A DNA stretch of 64,000 bases from assembly GCF_001658005.1 (NCBI RefSeq), contig NZ_CP015986.1:1489501-1553500 (forward strand). Reading direction: 5' to 3'. Source of the stretch: Sphingobium sp. EP60837. GTDB taxonomy: Bacteria > Pseudomonadota > Alphaproteobacteria > Sphingomonadales > Sphingomonadaceae. Below are positions 42,390 through 51,725 of this stretch, in pieces; position 1 is the stretch's first letter; each line of letters opens with the position of its first letter. The notes below the pieces were generated by a model. It had not been told where the DNA came from. It did not search any database and was given only the letters and a program-made list of their open reading frames with translations. Both the position numbers and the translations under genes were made by a program.

Positions 42390-43154
42390 ATGAAATCGCG
42401 CGAGCATCATGAGCAAGACAGGAGTCTGCGGATTCATCAGTCCGTCGCGCGCCAATTGGGCATTGCCATCCTCTCAGGCGAATATCTGCCAGGTCATGTG
42501 CTAGGCGGAGAAATCGGAGCATCGGAAGCCTTGAGGGTCTCGCGCACCGCATATCGCGAAGGCATTCGGCTGCTCACAGCAAAGGGTCTGCTGGAGAGCC
42601 GTCCGAAGGCCGGCACGCATGTGACCCCGCGCTCGCGGTGGAACATGCTGGATCCTGACCTGTTGGCCTGGATGTTCCTGTCGGGACGGCCGGATCCACG
42701 CTTCGTGCGCGAGTTGTTCGAACTGCGCGGCCTCATCGAGCCTCCCGCTGCCGCCATGGCCGCCGCACGCCGCACGGACGATCATGTGCGGCAACTGCGC
42801 GCAGCGTTGGACATCATGCGTGAGGAAGGCCTTGCCACAGCAGAGGGCCGCGCGGCTGACCAGCGTTTCCACAGCACCATCCTCGAGGCGGCGGATAACG
42901 AATTGCTCGCATCACTGTCCAGTTCGGTAGGTTCGGCAGTCACCTGGACCACACGCTTCAAACAGGAACGCAGCATCGACCCCCGTCCATCCTTCGCCGA
43001 TCACCTGGCCGTTTTCGACGGAATTGCGGCCGCTGATCCGGTACGCGCCCGCGCCGCTATGGAAGAACTGCTGCGGCTTGCGCTTGAAGATATGGGAATA
43101 ACTGGCGAACCTGAAGCGGGTGCCGCCAACGCTTCGCCTAACCCCGGGGCTTGA
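42390..43154 (+). CDS. GntR/FadR-family transcriptional regulator
   Basis: 254 residues. An N-terminal winged helix (about 10-75, IHQSVARQLGIAILSGEYLPG, SRTAYREGIRLLTAKGLLESRPKAGTHV) is followed by an all-helical FCD domain (about 95-235) with the metal-ligand pattern of the family (FELRGLIEPPAAAMAA, DQRFHSTILEAADNELL). FCD regulators usually sense sugar acids or other carboxylates, fitting the two genes upstream. It starts 28 bases after AraD1. The tandem repeat at 39637 is a likely target. Confidence 0.87.
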   Translation: MKSREHHEQDRSLRIHQSVARQLGIAILSGEYLPGHVLGGEIGASEALRVSRTAYREGIRLLTAKGLLESRPKAGTHVTPRSRWNMLDPDLLAWMFLSGRPDPRFVRELFELRGLIEPPAAAMAAARRTDDHVRQLRAALDIMREEGLATAEGRAADQRFHSTILEAADNELLASLSSSVGSAVTWTTRFKQERSIDPRPSFADHLAVFDGIAAADPVRARAAMEELLRLALEDMGITGEPEAGAANASPNPGA

Positions 43155-43196
43155 ACTGAAAGGCGTCCAGCGCACTCAAGAATGAAAGGAAGACGA

Positions 43197-43436
43197 ATGA
43201 TCGCCAACGAGTTTGGAGCCAGAGGTATCCGCGCCAACAGCATCGCGGCAGGCGGCGTGGCGGACGCACCCATGTCCGGCGGCGGGATGGCCATTCCTGC
43301 GATGCGCCAGCTCTACATGCGGGAGATCCCGCTTTAGCGGTCAGGCATGTCGGTGGACGTCGCCAATGCAGCGCTCTGGCTGGCAAGCGAGGAATTGAGC
43401 TTCGTGACAGGTCAGGTGATCCATGTCAGCCCATAG
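43197..43436 (+). pseudogene. C-terminal fragment of a short-chain dehydrogenase
   Basis: Eighty codons reading IANEFGARGIRANSIAAGGV, then a TAG at 43335-43337, then VDVANAALWLASEELSFVTGQVIHVSP. This is the C-terminal third of an SDR, from the helix after the catalytic YxxxK to the final strand. The Rossmann N terminus and active site are absent and the frame has an internal stop. It is left from a deletion next to the sugar-acid operon. Confidence 0.8.
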
Positions 43437-43631
43437 ATCAGCGTCGTCGATGTCGAAGCGCAGAAGCGCGAGATTGGGATCGGTTTTCCCGCCGGGAAAC
43501 CAGGCTTCGGCAGGTTTTGACCAAAGCTTGTCGATCATAGCAAAATGCAAAAATTTCGGACTCCAACTTGACGCGGCGGATATCCAATTTCGTGCAGCCA
43601 ATAGGGCAGCGCTGCGCATTCAATCTGCGGG

Positions 43632-45987
43632 CTAAGCAACAGTTAATCTTGCGCTCTTGAGGTTCGCAGAACTGTTGCCTGCGAAGATTGTGAACTCACC
43701 CGGCTCCACGCGCCAATTCATTCCCTTGTCCCAGAAAGCAAACGCATCGGGGGTGAGATCAAAGCTGACGGTGCGCCGCTCCCCCTTGCGCAATGTCACG
43801 CGGCGGAAGGCCTTGAGCTCAAGTACGGGGCGGGGCACTGACGCCACCATGTCGCGAACATAGATCTGCACCACTTCGTCCCCGTCGCGACCGCCACTAT
43901 TGGTCACGTCCACCTCGACCCGCACGGTCTCCATCTGGCCGATGCTCGATTTCGCCAAACGAGGCTCCGATATGTCGAAGCTGGTGTAGCTGAGGCCGAA
44001 GCCGAACGGGAACGCCGGGGTCCGCTTGCCCTCGATATAGGGCACTTTGTCCGCCGAAGGCTGGTGGTTATACCAGTCCGGCAGTTCACCGACGGATGCG
44101 GGAAAGGTGACGGGCAGCTTGCCGCCGGGGTTCACCCGTCCGAACAGTCCGTCCGCAATGGCCTGACCGCCCTGCTCGCCTGGATACCAGGCGACCATCA
44201 GCGCGCTCGCCCCTTTCGCCAGTTCGTCGACGATGAGCGGACGACCGTTGATGAGTATTCCGACGACCGGCTTGCCGCAGTCCAGCACCGCCTTCACCAG
44301 CGCATCCTGATCGCCGAAGAGGTTGAGCGTTCTGCGGTCACCCGGCAGCATAGGCACGACCGCCTCTCGCGTGGTCGCCTCGGTATCGCCGACGCACAGG
44401 ATGACGATGTCGGACCGGCGGGCGAGCGCCACCGCCTCCGCGATGCGGCGCTGGTTGTCGGCGGCGGGGACAGGCCGGATGGGCACGGTTTCGGGCGCGC
44501 CGACGCCCGGCATGTTGATCCACACGCCGTCGGTCTGTTCGATCACGACGCTCTTGCCCGCGCCGGCGCGCAGCCCCTCGAGGATGCCGACTGCATGGGT
44601 GGGTTCGCCGGAATATCCGCCGCGCAGCGCCTCGCGCGAATTGGGACCGATCAGGGCGATGCGCGTCGCGCGCTTCGGGTCGAGCGGCAATATCCCGTCA
44701 TTCTTGAGGAGGACGAGGCTTCGCTCGGCCAGCCGGCGCGCCAGCACCGGACCCGCCGGGTCGTTGAGCACCCGGGCGGCCCTGGCTGGATCAGCATAGG
44801 GATGCTCGAACAACCCTGCCTCGAACTTGAGGGTGAGGACGCGCGATACCGCCGCGTCGATGGTCGCCTCATCCACCTTGCCCTCGCGCAGCATCGCAGG
44901 AAGACGGGCATAGCTGGCGCCTTCCGGCAGGTCGACATCGACGTCGGACCGGATCGCCAGCACCGCCGCTTCACCAGTGTTCGCCGCCATCTTGTGCACG
45001 GTCGCGTTCCGACACGCCGTTATAGTCGCTGAAATAGGCCCCGCTGAAACCGAGCAGCCCCTGCCCCGTCCGCTGGAGAAGGTCCGCATTGCCATGCGCC
45101 GGGACGCCGGCAACCTCGTTATAGGACGGCATTACGATGGCGGCGTGGGCGTCGCGGACCGCGCGCTGAAAGGGCGGCAGATAGACTTGACGCAGCGTTC
45201 GCTCCGACATGTCGGATGGGCCGACGTTCAGGCCATTTTGCGGCGTGCCATGGACGAAATGCTTGAGCACGGCGAAGACGCGGTCCGGCGCGATCGGCCG
45301 GCTCGGCCCCTGAAGGCCGCGGACGGCGGCCGCGCCCATCTCCCCGACATGAAACGGGTCTTCCCCAAAAAACTCCTCGCTGCGACCCCAGCGCGGATCA
45401 CGCAGCAGGTCGAGCACCGGACTAAGACCGACGGTGATGCCGCGGAGCCGCGCCTGCCGCCCAACGAGCGCAAAGCCCTGCTCCACCAGATCCGGGTCCC
45501 AGGTACTGCCCAGCCCCGTGGGCGTCGGCAACATGGTCGCGCCCTTGACCGCAAGGCCGTGGGCCGTCTCCTCGTGAAACAGCAACGGAATTCCGAGACG
45601 GGTCTGTTCCACCGCGAAGCGCTGCATGTCGTTGATGAGGGCGACGGCGTCGTCAGGGTTCCGGAAGCGCTCGGTGGCGAACTTGTTCGTGCCGGCCTTG
45701 TCGGAGGGGCGCCCGATCTGGCCGATGCCATTGGGAAGCGCGATCTTCGCCTTCTCGGCTGAGAATTTGCCCGTTGCGGGATCCAGCAGCTTGCCTTTGC
45801 CGAACCAGGCGCACTGGAGCTGCGCGACTTTCTCCTCCAGCGTCATGCGGGAGAGGAGGTCCTTGACGCGCCGATCGGTCGCAAGGCGGGGATTCTTATA
45901 ATCCGGCTGGGATGCGGCCATAACCGGGGTTGCCATCAGGGCGCTGGCGGTCGCCGATCCCAGCAATGTTCGCCGCGAAACTTTCAT
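43632..45987 (-). pseudogene. GH3 beta-glucosidase/xylosidase-type glycosidase, split by a frameshift
   Basis: Frame 1 (45987-44971) has a Tat-type signal (SRRTLLGSATASALM), the GH3 N domain (LLSRMTLEEKVAQLQCAW, GIPLLFHEETAHGL, VLKHFVHG) and the nucleophile in YFSDYNGVSE. Frame 2 continues as HKMAANTGEAAVLAI, the C domain (PGDRRTL, GEQGGQAIADGLFG, PFGFGLSYTSFD) and the fibronectin III-like end (VLELKAFRRVTLRKGERRTVSF). The single-base shift lies near 44995-45010, just after the nucleophile. All other domains are intact, so it is either a recent mutation or a sequencing error. Combined length about 790 residues is normal. Confidence 0.85.
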
Positions 45988-46088
45988 GCAGGCCTCTCCA
46001 TTCCAGATCGTTAATTCATACGCGCCCGTTCAAAGCTGATGAGGTTGTACCGTGGGGGGCCTCAGCTTCTCACAAGCAAAGAGTAGTT

Positions 46089-46107
46089 CGCGATAACTTG
46101 TATCGCG
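46089..46107. promoter_or_regulatory. Palindrome upstream of the GH3 gene
   Basis: CGCGATA-ACTTG-TATCGCG, perfect 7-bp arms with a 5-base spacer, 102 bases before the GH3 start and beyond the GH2 stop. It has the form of a LacI/GntR-type operator; no regulator is adjacent on this side. Confidence 0.45.
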
Positions 46108-46179
46108 GGCGATGCTTCACTTGCGATGAAGTTGTGAATTATGGCCGCCACCTCGAGCAGAATCCATGCGACGGTATGG

Positions 46180-48747
46180 TTACGTGGATATCATGTCCAG
46201 CGACAGCATCGCGGGCTTCAAGCCTTCGCTTTCGATCCTGACCAGGGTTCGTCCCGCTTCGCCAGTGGGCCGCAGGATCAGCAGCGCGCGCCCATGCCAG
46301 CTTTTGGCGACAGGCTGCTGGAAACTGGCGACCCCGCGCGGATTGGCGTTGCCGAAGCCCACCAGTTCCGCCGGACCCTTGCACTGGCTGGTCAGGACAT
46401 GGGCAGCGTCGGGCACCAGCCGCCCGGCCGCATCCACGACCTCCACCGTTACAAAGGCCAGGTCGTTGCGATCCGCACGCAGCTTCATGCGATCCGCTTT
46501 CAGTCGCAGCGCGTTGGGCGCGCCTACCGTTTCCAGCGCCCGTTCGCCGATCTTGCGACCGTTCCGGAAAGCGCGGGCGACAAGGCGTCCCGGCGCAAAT
46601 GGCACATCGAATTGCGCGACCGATCCGTCGTTCTCGGTCAATGCCTTCTCTGCCACCCGCCTGCCGTTCAGCAGGAGTTCGACTCTGTCGCCGCGGGTGT
46701 AGATCGACACGTTCACCGGCCGCCCTTCCGCGCCGGGCCATGTCCAACTTTGCAGCTCATCGCGCCAGCCCCACGGCGTTATCTTTTCCCTGGCATCTGC
46801 TTGGAGCGGGCGCTGCACCGTCATTTCAACCGTGCTGAGGCCCCAGATCACGTCGCGCAGCAGTGACTGTGGCTTTTGCTGGCCGATAAGGTCGATGTCG
46901 CCGCAATTGGCGCCGAACCACGGATATTTGGCGCCGGAGAAATCGGGGGTGGACAATTCACCCCGTCCGATGCCTGCTTCGCCGAGATAGTCCATCGCGG
47001 TCCACACGAAGTCGCCGATCAGCCAGGGGTGGCGTTCGGTCCTCCGCCAGATCGCATCGATATCCTTGGGGAAGCTTTCCGTGCCGACGAACACCCGATG
47101 CGGGAAACGCGCATGGTCCGGTTCATAGCTTTTCGGCCTGTAATTATAGCCGGCGACATCGAGGAACTGGGTCCCGGCCTGATCGGGCTTGCCATCCGCC
47201 CGCACCACATCGGGTCCGTTCGGCGTGTTGATCGCCTGCGTGATCGGCCTTGTATTGTCCAGGCGGCGCAATTCTGTGGTCAGCATCCGGGCGGTCTTGA
47301 CGCCTTCGGGCGATCCGGTTTCGGGGATCTCGTTGCCGATGCTCCACATGATGATGCTGGGGTGATTGCCGTCGCGCGCGACCGTCGCACGGAGGTCTTC
47401 CCGCCAATGATCCTTGAAATACAGCGCATAATCATCGGGGTTCTTGCCCACGTTCCAGCAATCGAAGGGCTCTGACATCACCAGCATGCCCAGCCGGTCG
47501 CACGCGTCAAGGAAAGCGGGGGATGGCGGATTGTGGGACGTACGCACCGCATTATAGCCGCGCGCCAGCATCAACTCGACCTTGCGCTCCTCTGCCCGGT
47601 CGATCGCGGCCGCGCCCAGATGGCCATTGTCATGATGGACACATCCGCCACGCAATTTGACCGCAACCCCGTTGATCCGTAGGCCATGCTCGGCATCGAC
47701 CTCGACAGACCGGATGCCGAACGGCACTGCCAACTTGTCCATCTGCTGGCCGTTAATGTCCAGCCTGCATTCGGCGCTGTAAAGACTGGGATTTTCCGGC
47801 GACCACAGGGCAGGGCGGGGAAGCTCGATCGTCAGCTGGCTTTCGGCGGCTGCCGCCACTTCCTGCCGCGCGACGCTGCGGCCCCGCGCATCCTTGATCT
47901 CGACCTGCAACATCGCGCCGGGCGCCACGCCTTCGACACGCGCGCGGACCTGCATGGTGGCAGAGGACGCGGAAACTCGCGGCGTCGCAACCGCAATGCC
48001 CCAGAGCGCAAAGCGCAGGCTGCGCGTCACGTTCAACCTGACATGCCGGTGAATGCCCGATCCTGAATACCAGCGGCTGTTGTGGCCCAAATTGGCGACC
48101 CGCACCGCCAAGACATTATTACCCGACGGATCGAGGTGCGGCGTGAGGTCGAAGGAAAAGGGCGTGTAACCATGAATGTGCCGGCCCAGGCTGACACCAT
48201 TCAGCCAGACCTCCGCATCCATATAAACGCCGTCGAACATCAATTCGACGCGCGCATCCTGTGGCAAGGCGGGCAGGCGCAGGCTCTTGCGATACCAGCC
48301 GACGCCACCGACGGTGAACCCCGTGTCGCGCGCGCCGCCCGACCGGCTCGTCGCGCCCATGAGGGCGCGTCCGCCGTCGAACGGCCCCACCGACTTGGGC
48401 ACGCCCTTTGCGGATTCCCACAAGGGCGCTGTATCGAAAGGCAATATGGTCGAACTGACCTTTATGTCTGAGGAATCGAGGTCCTCGATGCTCCAATCAT
48501 GGGGCAGATCGACTGTTCGCCACTTGGCGTCGTCGAAGGATTTGGACGCGTAGTCGCTGCCGTCGCCGCGATAAAAGCGCCAGCCGAGCGACAGCGGCTG
48601 ATCACGTCGATCAGCCAATGCTGTCTCCGGAACTGCCGCGATCGCGCGCACCGGGGCCATCGCCCACAAGGTCATGGCACTGCCGATCTTGAGCGACGTC
48701 CGCCGCGAAAATGTCTTTTCCAGGACCAAAGCCTCTCTCCCGATCAT
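46180..48747 (-). CDS. GH2-family glycoside hydrolase, beta-galactosidase type
   Basis: 855 residues. The N terminus has a twin-Arg type export signal (SRRTSLKIGSAMTLWAMAP). Then come the jelly-roll domain (GWRFYRGDG, PHDWSIED, GVGWYRKSLRLP), the immunoglobulin-like domain, and the TIM barrel with the acid/base Glu in MWSIGNEIPE and nucleophile Glu in FVGTESFP. C-terminal DUF4982-type domains follow. GH2 members of this length cleave beta-galactosides, often in plant or algal polymers. The start could also be at an internal Met. Same strand as GH3. Confidence 0.87.
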   Translation of the reverse strand: MIGREALVLEKTFSRRTSLKIGSAMTLWAMAPVRAIAAVPETALADRRDQPLSLGWRFYRGDGSDYASKSFDDAKWRTVDLPHDWSIEDLDSSDIKVSSTILPFDTAPLWESAKGVPKSVGPFDGGRALMGATSRSGGARDTGFTVGGVGWYRKSLRLPALPQDARVELMFDGVYMDAEVWLNGVSLGRHIHGYTPFSFDLTPHLDPSGNNVLAVRVANLGHNSRWYSGSGIHRHVRLNVTRSLRFALWGIAVATPRVSASSATMQVRARVEGVAPGAMLQVEIKDARGRSVARQEVAAAAESQLTIELPRPALWSPENPSLYSAECRLDINGQQMDKLAVPFGIRSVEVDAEHGLRINGVAVKLRGGCVHHDNGHLGAAAIDRAEERKVELMLARGYNAVRTSHNPPSPAFLDACDRLGMLVMSEPFDCWNVGKNPDDYALYFKDHWREDLRATVARDGNHPSIIMWSIGNEIPETGSPEGVKTARMLTTELRRLDNTRPITQAINTPNGPDVVRADGKPDQAGTQFLDVAGYNYRPKSYEPDHARFPHRVFVGTESFPKDIDAIWRRTERHPWLIGDFVWTAMDYLGEAGIGRGELSTPDFSGAKYPWFGANCGDIDLIGQQKPQSLLRDVIWGLSTVEMTVQRPLQADAREKITPWGWRDELQSWTWPGAEGRPVNVSIYTRGDRVELLLNGRRVAEKALTENDGSVAQFDVPFAPGRLVARAFRNGRKIGERALETVGAPNALRLKADRMKLRADRNDLAFVTVEVVDAAGRLVPDAAHVLTSQCKGPAELVGFGNANPRGVASFQQPVAKSWHGRALLILRPTGEAGRTLVRIESEGLKPAMLSLDMIST

Positions 48748-48827
48748 CCAGGGTCTGCCACCTGTACTTATTGACCGGCGGCCGAATTAACTCCTACAAT
48801 AACGAACGACGCCGTGCAATTAGGGAA

Positions 48828-48845
48828 TTATTGCAGTAGCAATAA
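48828..48845. promoter_or_regulatory. Palindrome upstream of the GH2 gene
   Basis: TTATTGC-AGTA-GCAATAA, perfect 7-bp arms, 81 bases before the GH2 start and just before an IS3 remnant. It is a possible operator, or the scar of the insertion. Confidence 0.4.
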
Positions 48846-49110
48846 GCGTCTAGGCCAACCTGAAAGCGGCAAGCCGATCAACAATGCATTCATCGAGGTG
48901 TTCACTAGCAAACTGTGCAGCGAATGCGTGAACATGGTGATCAGGAACATCCAACGACAATGCATGCAAACCCAAGCAGGGCAACCAGCCTGTTGGACCC
49001 GCTCCAGGCAGAAACTCTTGGCCCGAGCGGTCCAAACTCGGTTGGCAGCGCACCTGCGCCGCAGTTTGCTTGAGCGGACCCGCCGCCGTCACCGACGCAT
49101 CACAGGCTGA
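48846..49110 (+). pseudogene. IS3-family transposase (OrfB) remnant
   Basis: The frame reads GQPESGKPINNAFIEVFTSKLCSECVN, the C-terminal part of an IS3-type DDE integrase, with the catalytic Glu in NAFIE. After that the sequence leaves the family, so the last helices are lost or out of frame. No start, no orfA and no terminal repeats were found. It fills the 380-base gap between the GH2 gene and the flavoprotein gene. Confidence 0.6.
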
Positions 49111-49127
49111 GGTCTGAGTTCTTGGGA

Positions 49128-50942
49128 TCAAGATAGGCTCGCAACGTGAGGGCCTGAGGCATAGATTCCTGCTGCGGCAATCGCCTTGGCCGCCCGGCGA
49201 CCCGAATAGATGCAGTCGGCGAAGCTGAGACCGCTGACGTAGAGGTTGGAGCAGATGCCGACCGCGCTGCGCCCCGCAGCATAGAGGCCGGGAACGGGTC
49301 CGCCAGACAGCCCTTTGACCGCGCCGGTCGCCTCGTCCACGAGCAGGCCGCCGACCGTCATGCAGGAGAGCGGGAACAGGCGCGCGTCGGTGGAGGCATC
49401 GACTGCGTAGAACGGACCGGTGGTCAGTTCGGCCATCTCGTCGGGCGCCTTGTGGAATGGGTCTGCGATGTCCCCGCGCGCGGCGCGATTGTACTTGTCC
49501 AGCGAACTTGCGAATACCTCCCGCGAGAAGCCCATCTTGGCCGCGAGGTCCGCCGGCGTGGCCGCCTTGGTCGCGCCGACCAGGCAATTCACCAAGGTGA
49601 TGTCGCGTTGGAAGCTCAGCACGCCTTCGCCGAAGGCGTCCTTCAAGGCTTGCCGCCATAGCTTACGGTCCATGATGATATAGGCCCGGCCATCATGCCG
49701 CTCGAGCATCTCGTCACCGATGCGGGCGCCGTACCAGGTCTCGTTGAGGTAGCGCCGGCCTTCTCCGTCCACCACCATGGCCCGGCCCCAGGCGTGCGGC
49801 GGCGAGAGAAAGCGCCATCCGGACACGCGCTCCATCAGGCCGGTCTGCCCGCCGGCCGAGACGCCCAGCATGATGCCGCTGCCATTGTCACCCAGAGTGC
49901 CGTTGGGCAGGCCGGCCGAGCAATGCGGGGCGAAGTGCCGGACCATCTCGGGGTTGCAGATGAAGCCCCCCGCGCTCAGGACGACCCCCTTTCGGGCACG
50001 CAGCCACAGGCTGGTGCGCGCGTCGGCCGCGAGCGCTTCTGCCTTGGCGAGGTAGCGATAGCCGATCGCGACGGTCAGCTGCGCGCCGGGCAGAGTCGAG
50101 GGTAGCATGGTCATCCACTTGTTCGCCTTGGCGATGAGCCGCGAGTGGCGCTCGCGAACGACGGGATCGGCGAGCCGCTCGGCCCGGACGCCGATGACCC
50201 GGCCGTCGGCATCGACCGCCACTTGGCGAACGTCGGAATGCGTATGAAATTTCAGACCTCGCGCCAGCGCCGCTGCTTTCAGCGGTGCGTAGATGCCCAC
50301 GCCGAGACCGAACGGGTTCTTGCCGTTGCGGTGGACCGTCCGATGCCCCCGGGCCGCCGGCCGGGTGAGATCGCGGAACGGGCCGGCCAAGCTGCTGTCG
50401 GGGTGGTAGAGGAACTTGTCGAGCGGCGGGTAGCTGGTTTTCTTGGCATAGAGCGTGGCGCTGAACGGCGCGCCGTGCTGCCGGAGCCATTCGAAGGTCT
50501 CGGCGCTGGACTGGCAGAAATCGCGCAAGGTCTCGGCCGAGACCACATTGCCGACTTCGAAGCGCAGGTACTCTTCCATGCTCGCCGGATCGTCCTCCAC
50601 GCCAGCTTCCTGCTGGATCGATGTGCCCCCTCCGGCATAATAGACGCCGCCATTGGCCGCGGTGGAGCCACCGCCTTCATACAAGTCGAGCGCGATGACG
50701 GACAGGCCTCGTCCAAGGCCGTCGAGCGCGGCCGCGACCCCCGCGCCGCCCAGGCCCACGACGATCATGTCGGCTTCGTCGTCCCAGGCATGCCGCTCCG
50801 GGTCGTCGAGCCGAAGCGGCGCATCGATGGCGAGGCCCCACTGGCTGATCGGCTGACCGGCAAGGGGAACCGGAGCAGGCGGGCGCAGGTGCCACGGATC
50901 AACCGGCAAGTGTGTCGCTGCCGTTTTCTCGGTGTAGTCCAA
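49128..50942 (-). CDS. FAD-dependent oxidoreductase, 3-ketosteroid dehydrogenase/fumarate reductase-like
   Basis: 604 residues. The FAD-binding fold opens with MIVVGLGGAGVAAALDGLGRGL at about 59, then STAANGGVYYAGGG, and ends with VPGLYAAGRSAVGICSNLYVSGLSFADCIYSGRRAAKAIA, the flavin-closing motif of KstD/FrdA-like dehydrogenases. A separate substrate domain lies between. The N-terminal 50 residues are an unusual Pro-rich extension. The substrate is probably a ring or enone compound. A divergent TetR gene and a palindromic operator suggest local control. Confidence 0.8.
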   Translation of the reverse strand: MDYTEKTAATHLPVDPWHLRPPAPVPLAGQPISQWGLAIDAPLRLDDPERHAWDDEADMIVVGLGGAGVAAALDGLGRGLSVIALDLYEGGGSTAANGGVYYAGGGTSIQQEAGVEDDPASMEEYLRFEVGNVVSAETLRDFCQSSAETFEWLRQHGAPFSATLYAKKTSYPPLDKFLYHPDSSLAGPFRDLTRPAARGHRTVHRNGKNPFGLGVGIYAPLKAAALARGLKFHTHSDVRQVAVDADGRVIGVRAERLADPVVRERHSRLIAKANKWMTMLPSTLPGAQLTVAIGYRYLAKAEALAADARTSLWLRARKGVVLSAGGFICNPEMVRHFAPHCSAGLPNGTLGDNGSGIMLGVSAGGQTGLMERVSGWRFLSPPHAWGRAMVVDGEGRRYLNETWYGARIGDEMLERHDGRAYIIMDRKLWRQALKDAFGEGVLSFQRDITLVNCLVGATKAATPADLAAKMGFSREVFASSLDKYNRAARGDIADPFHKAPDEMAELTTGPFYAVDASTDARLFPLSCMTVGGLLVDEATGAVKGLSGGPVPGLYAAGRSAVGICSNLYVSGLSFADCIYSGRRAAKAIAAAGIYASGPHVASLS

Positions 50943-51003
50943 TGCATGTCTCCCATGTGGATCAGGGCTGTCGATCCGCGCCTCTCGCTGCTTCGTAAAC
51001 TTA

Positions 51004-51024
51004 AACTTGACGTATGGTCAAGTT
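51004..51024. promoter_or_regulatory. Palindromic operator between the flavoprotein and TetR genes
   Basis: Perfect 8-bp arms AACTTGAC (51004-51011) and GTCAAGTT (51017-51024) with a 5-base spacer. TTGAC inside each arm can serve as a -35 hexamer in either direction. It lies in the 158-base divergent gap, the classic place for a TetR autoregulatory site. Confidence 0.75.
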
Positions 51025-51100
51025 GTTGTTTGTCCGCTATCGCACGGCGAGCGAAAGTGACATGAGGCGCAGCCCGGACAATGAGAAGCGGTGAAAATCC

Positions 51101-51724
51101 ATGAGGTCTCGAAGGGGGGGGCGGCCGGAAGCCGCGGAAACGGCGAGATTGGGGGGTACTATCCTCGCTGCTGCCGAGGCGGCTTTCCTTAAGTTCGGCT
51201 TCAGCAAGGCGAGCATTCAAGCGATCGCGGCAGCCGCTGGCACAAGCAAGCAAACCGTGTTCGCGCGCTTCGGCAGCAAGGAGCGGCTGTTCATCGAGGT
51301 GAGCAACGCCCTGCTTAGGGAGCGCTTCTCAGCCGAACCGAGCCGAGGCGCGCCGGTGCGAGACAAGCTGATCGAGGTGGCCGCGCAAGCCTTGGATGCC
51401 ATGCTCGATCCCAAGATGGTGATGATGTTCAGCATCATCATGGGCGAGGCCAAGCGATTTCCCGAGCTTGCGCGCTTGGCCGATGAAGATTCGACTTTCC
51501 CCGGACGAGAACGGATGCTGGCGATCATCGCCGAGGCCGCCGCAGCGGGCGAAGTGCGGTGCACCGATCCGCGCCGGGCGATGCTGATGTTGCAGGACAT
51601 GGTTCTGAGTTCTCCACTCCGGGCGGCCATCGCCGGCGCGGACGACATGCCGGCGGACGCGCGGCGCAACTGGGTGACCGACGCGGTCGATATCTTCATG
51701 GACGGTTTGCGGTCTTCCAATTGA
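51101..51724 (+). CDS. TetR/AcrR-family transcriptional regulator
   Basis: 207 residues. The N-terminal helix-turn-helix (about 15-65) reads ILAAAEAAFLKFGFSKASIQAIAAAAGTSKQTVFARFGSKERLFIEV, standard for TetR; the C-terminal ligand domain is helical and not assignable to a ligand class. Start uncertain by a few codons because the first residues are Arg-rich. It probably represses the divergent flavoprotein gene through the 51004 palindrome. Confidence 0.87.
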   Translation: MRSRRGGRPEAAETARLGGTILAAAEAAFLKFGFSKASIQAIAAAAGTSKQTVFARFGSKERLFIEVSNALLRERFSAEPSRGAPVRDKLIEVAAQALDAMLDPKMVMMFSIIMGEAKRFPELARLADEDSTFPGRERMLAIIAEAAAAGEVRCTDPRRAMLMLQDMVLSSPLRAAIAGADDMPADARRNWVTDAVDIFMDGLRSSN

Positions 51725-51725
51725 C

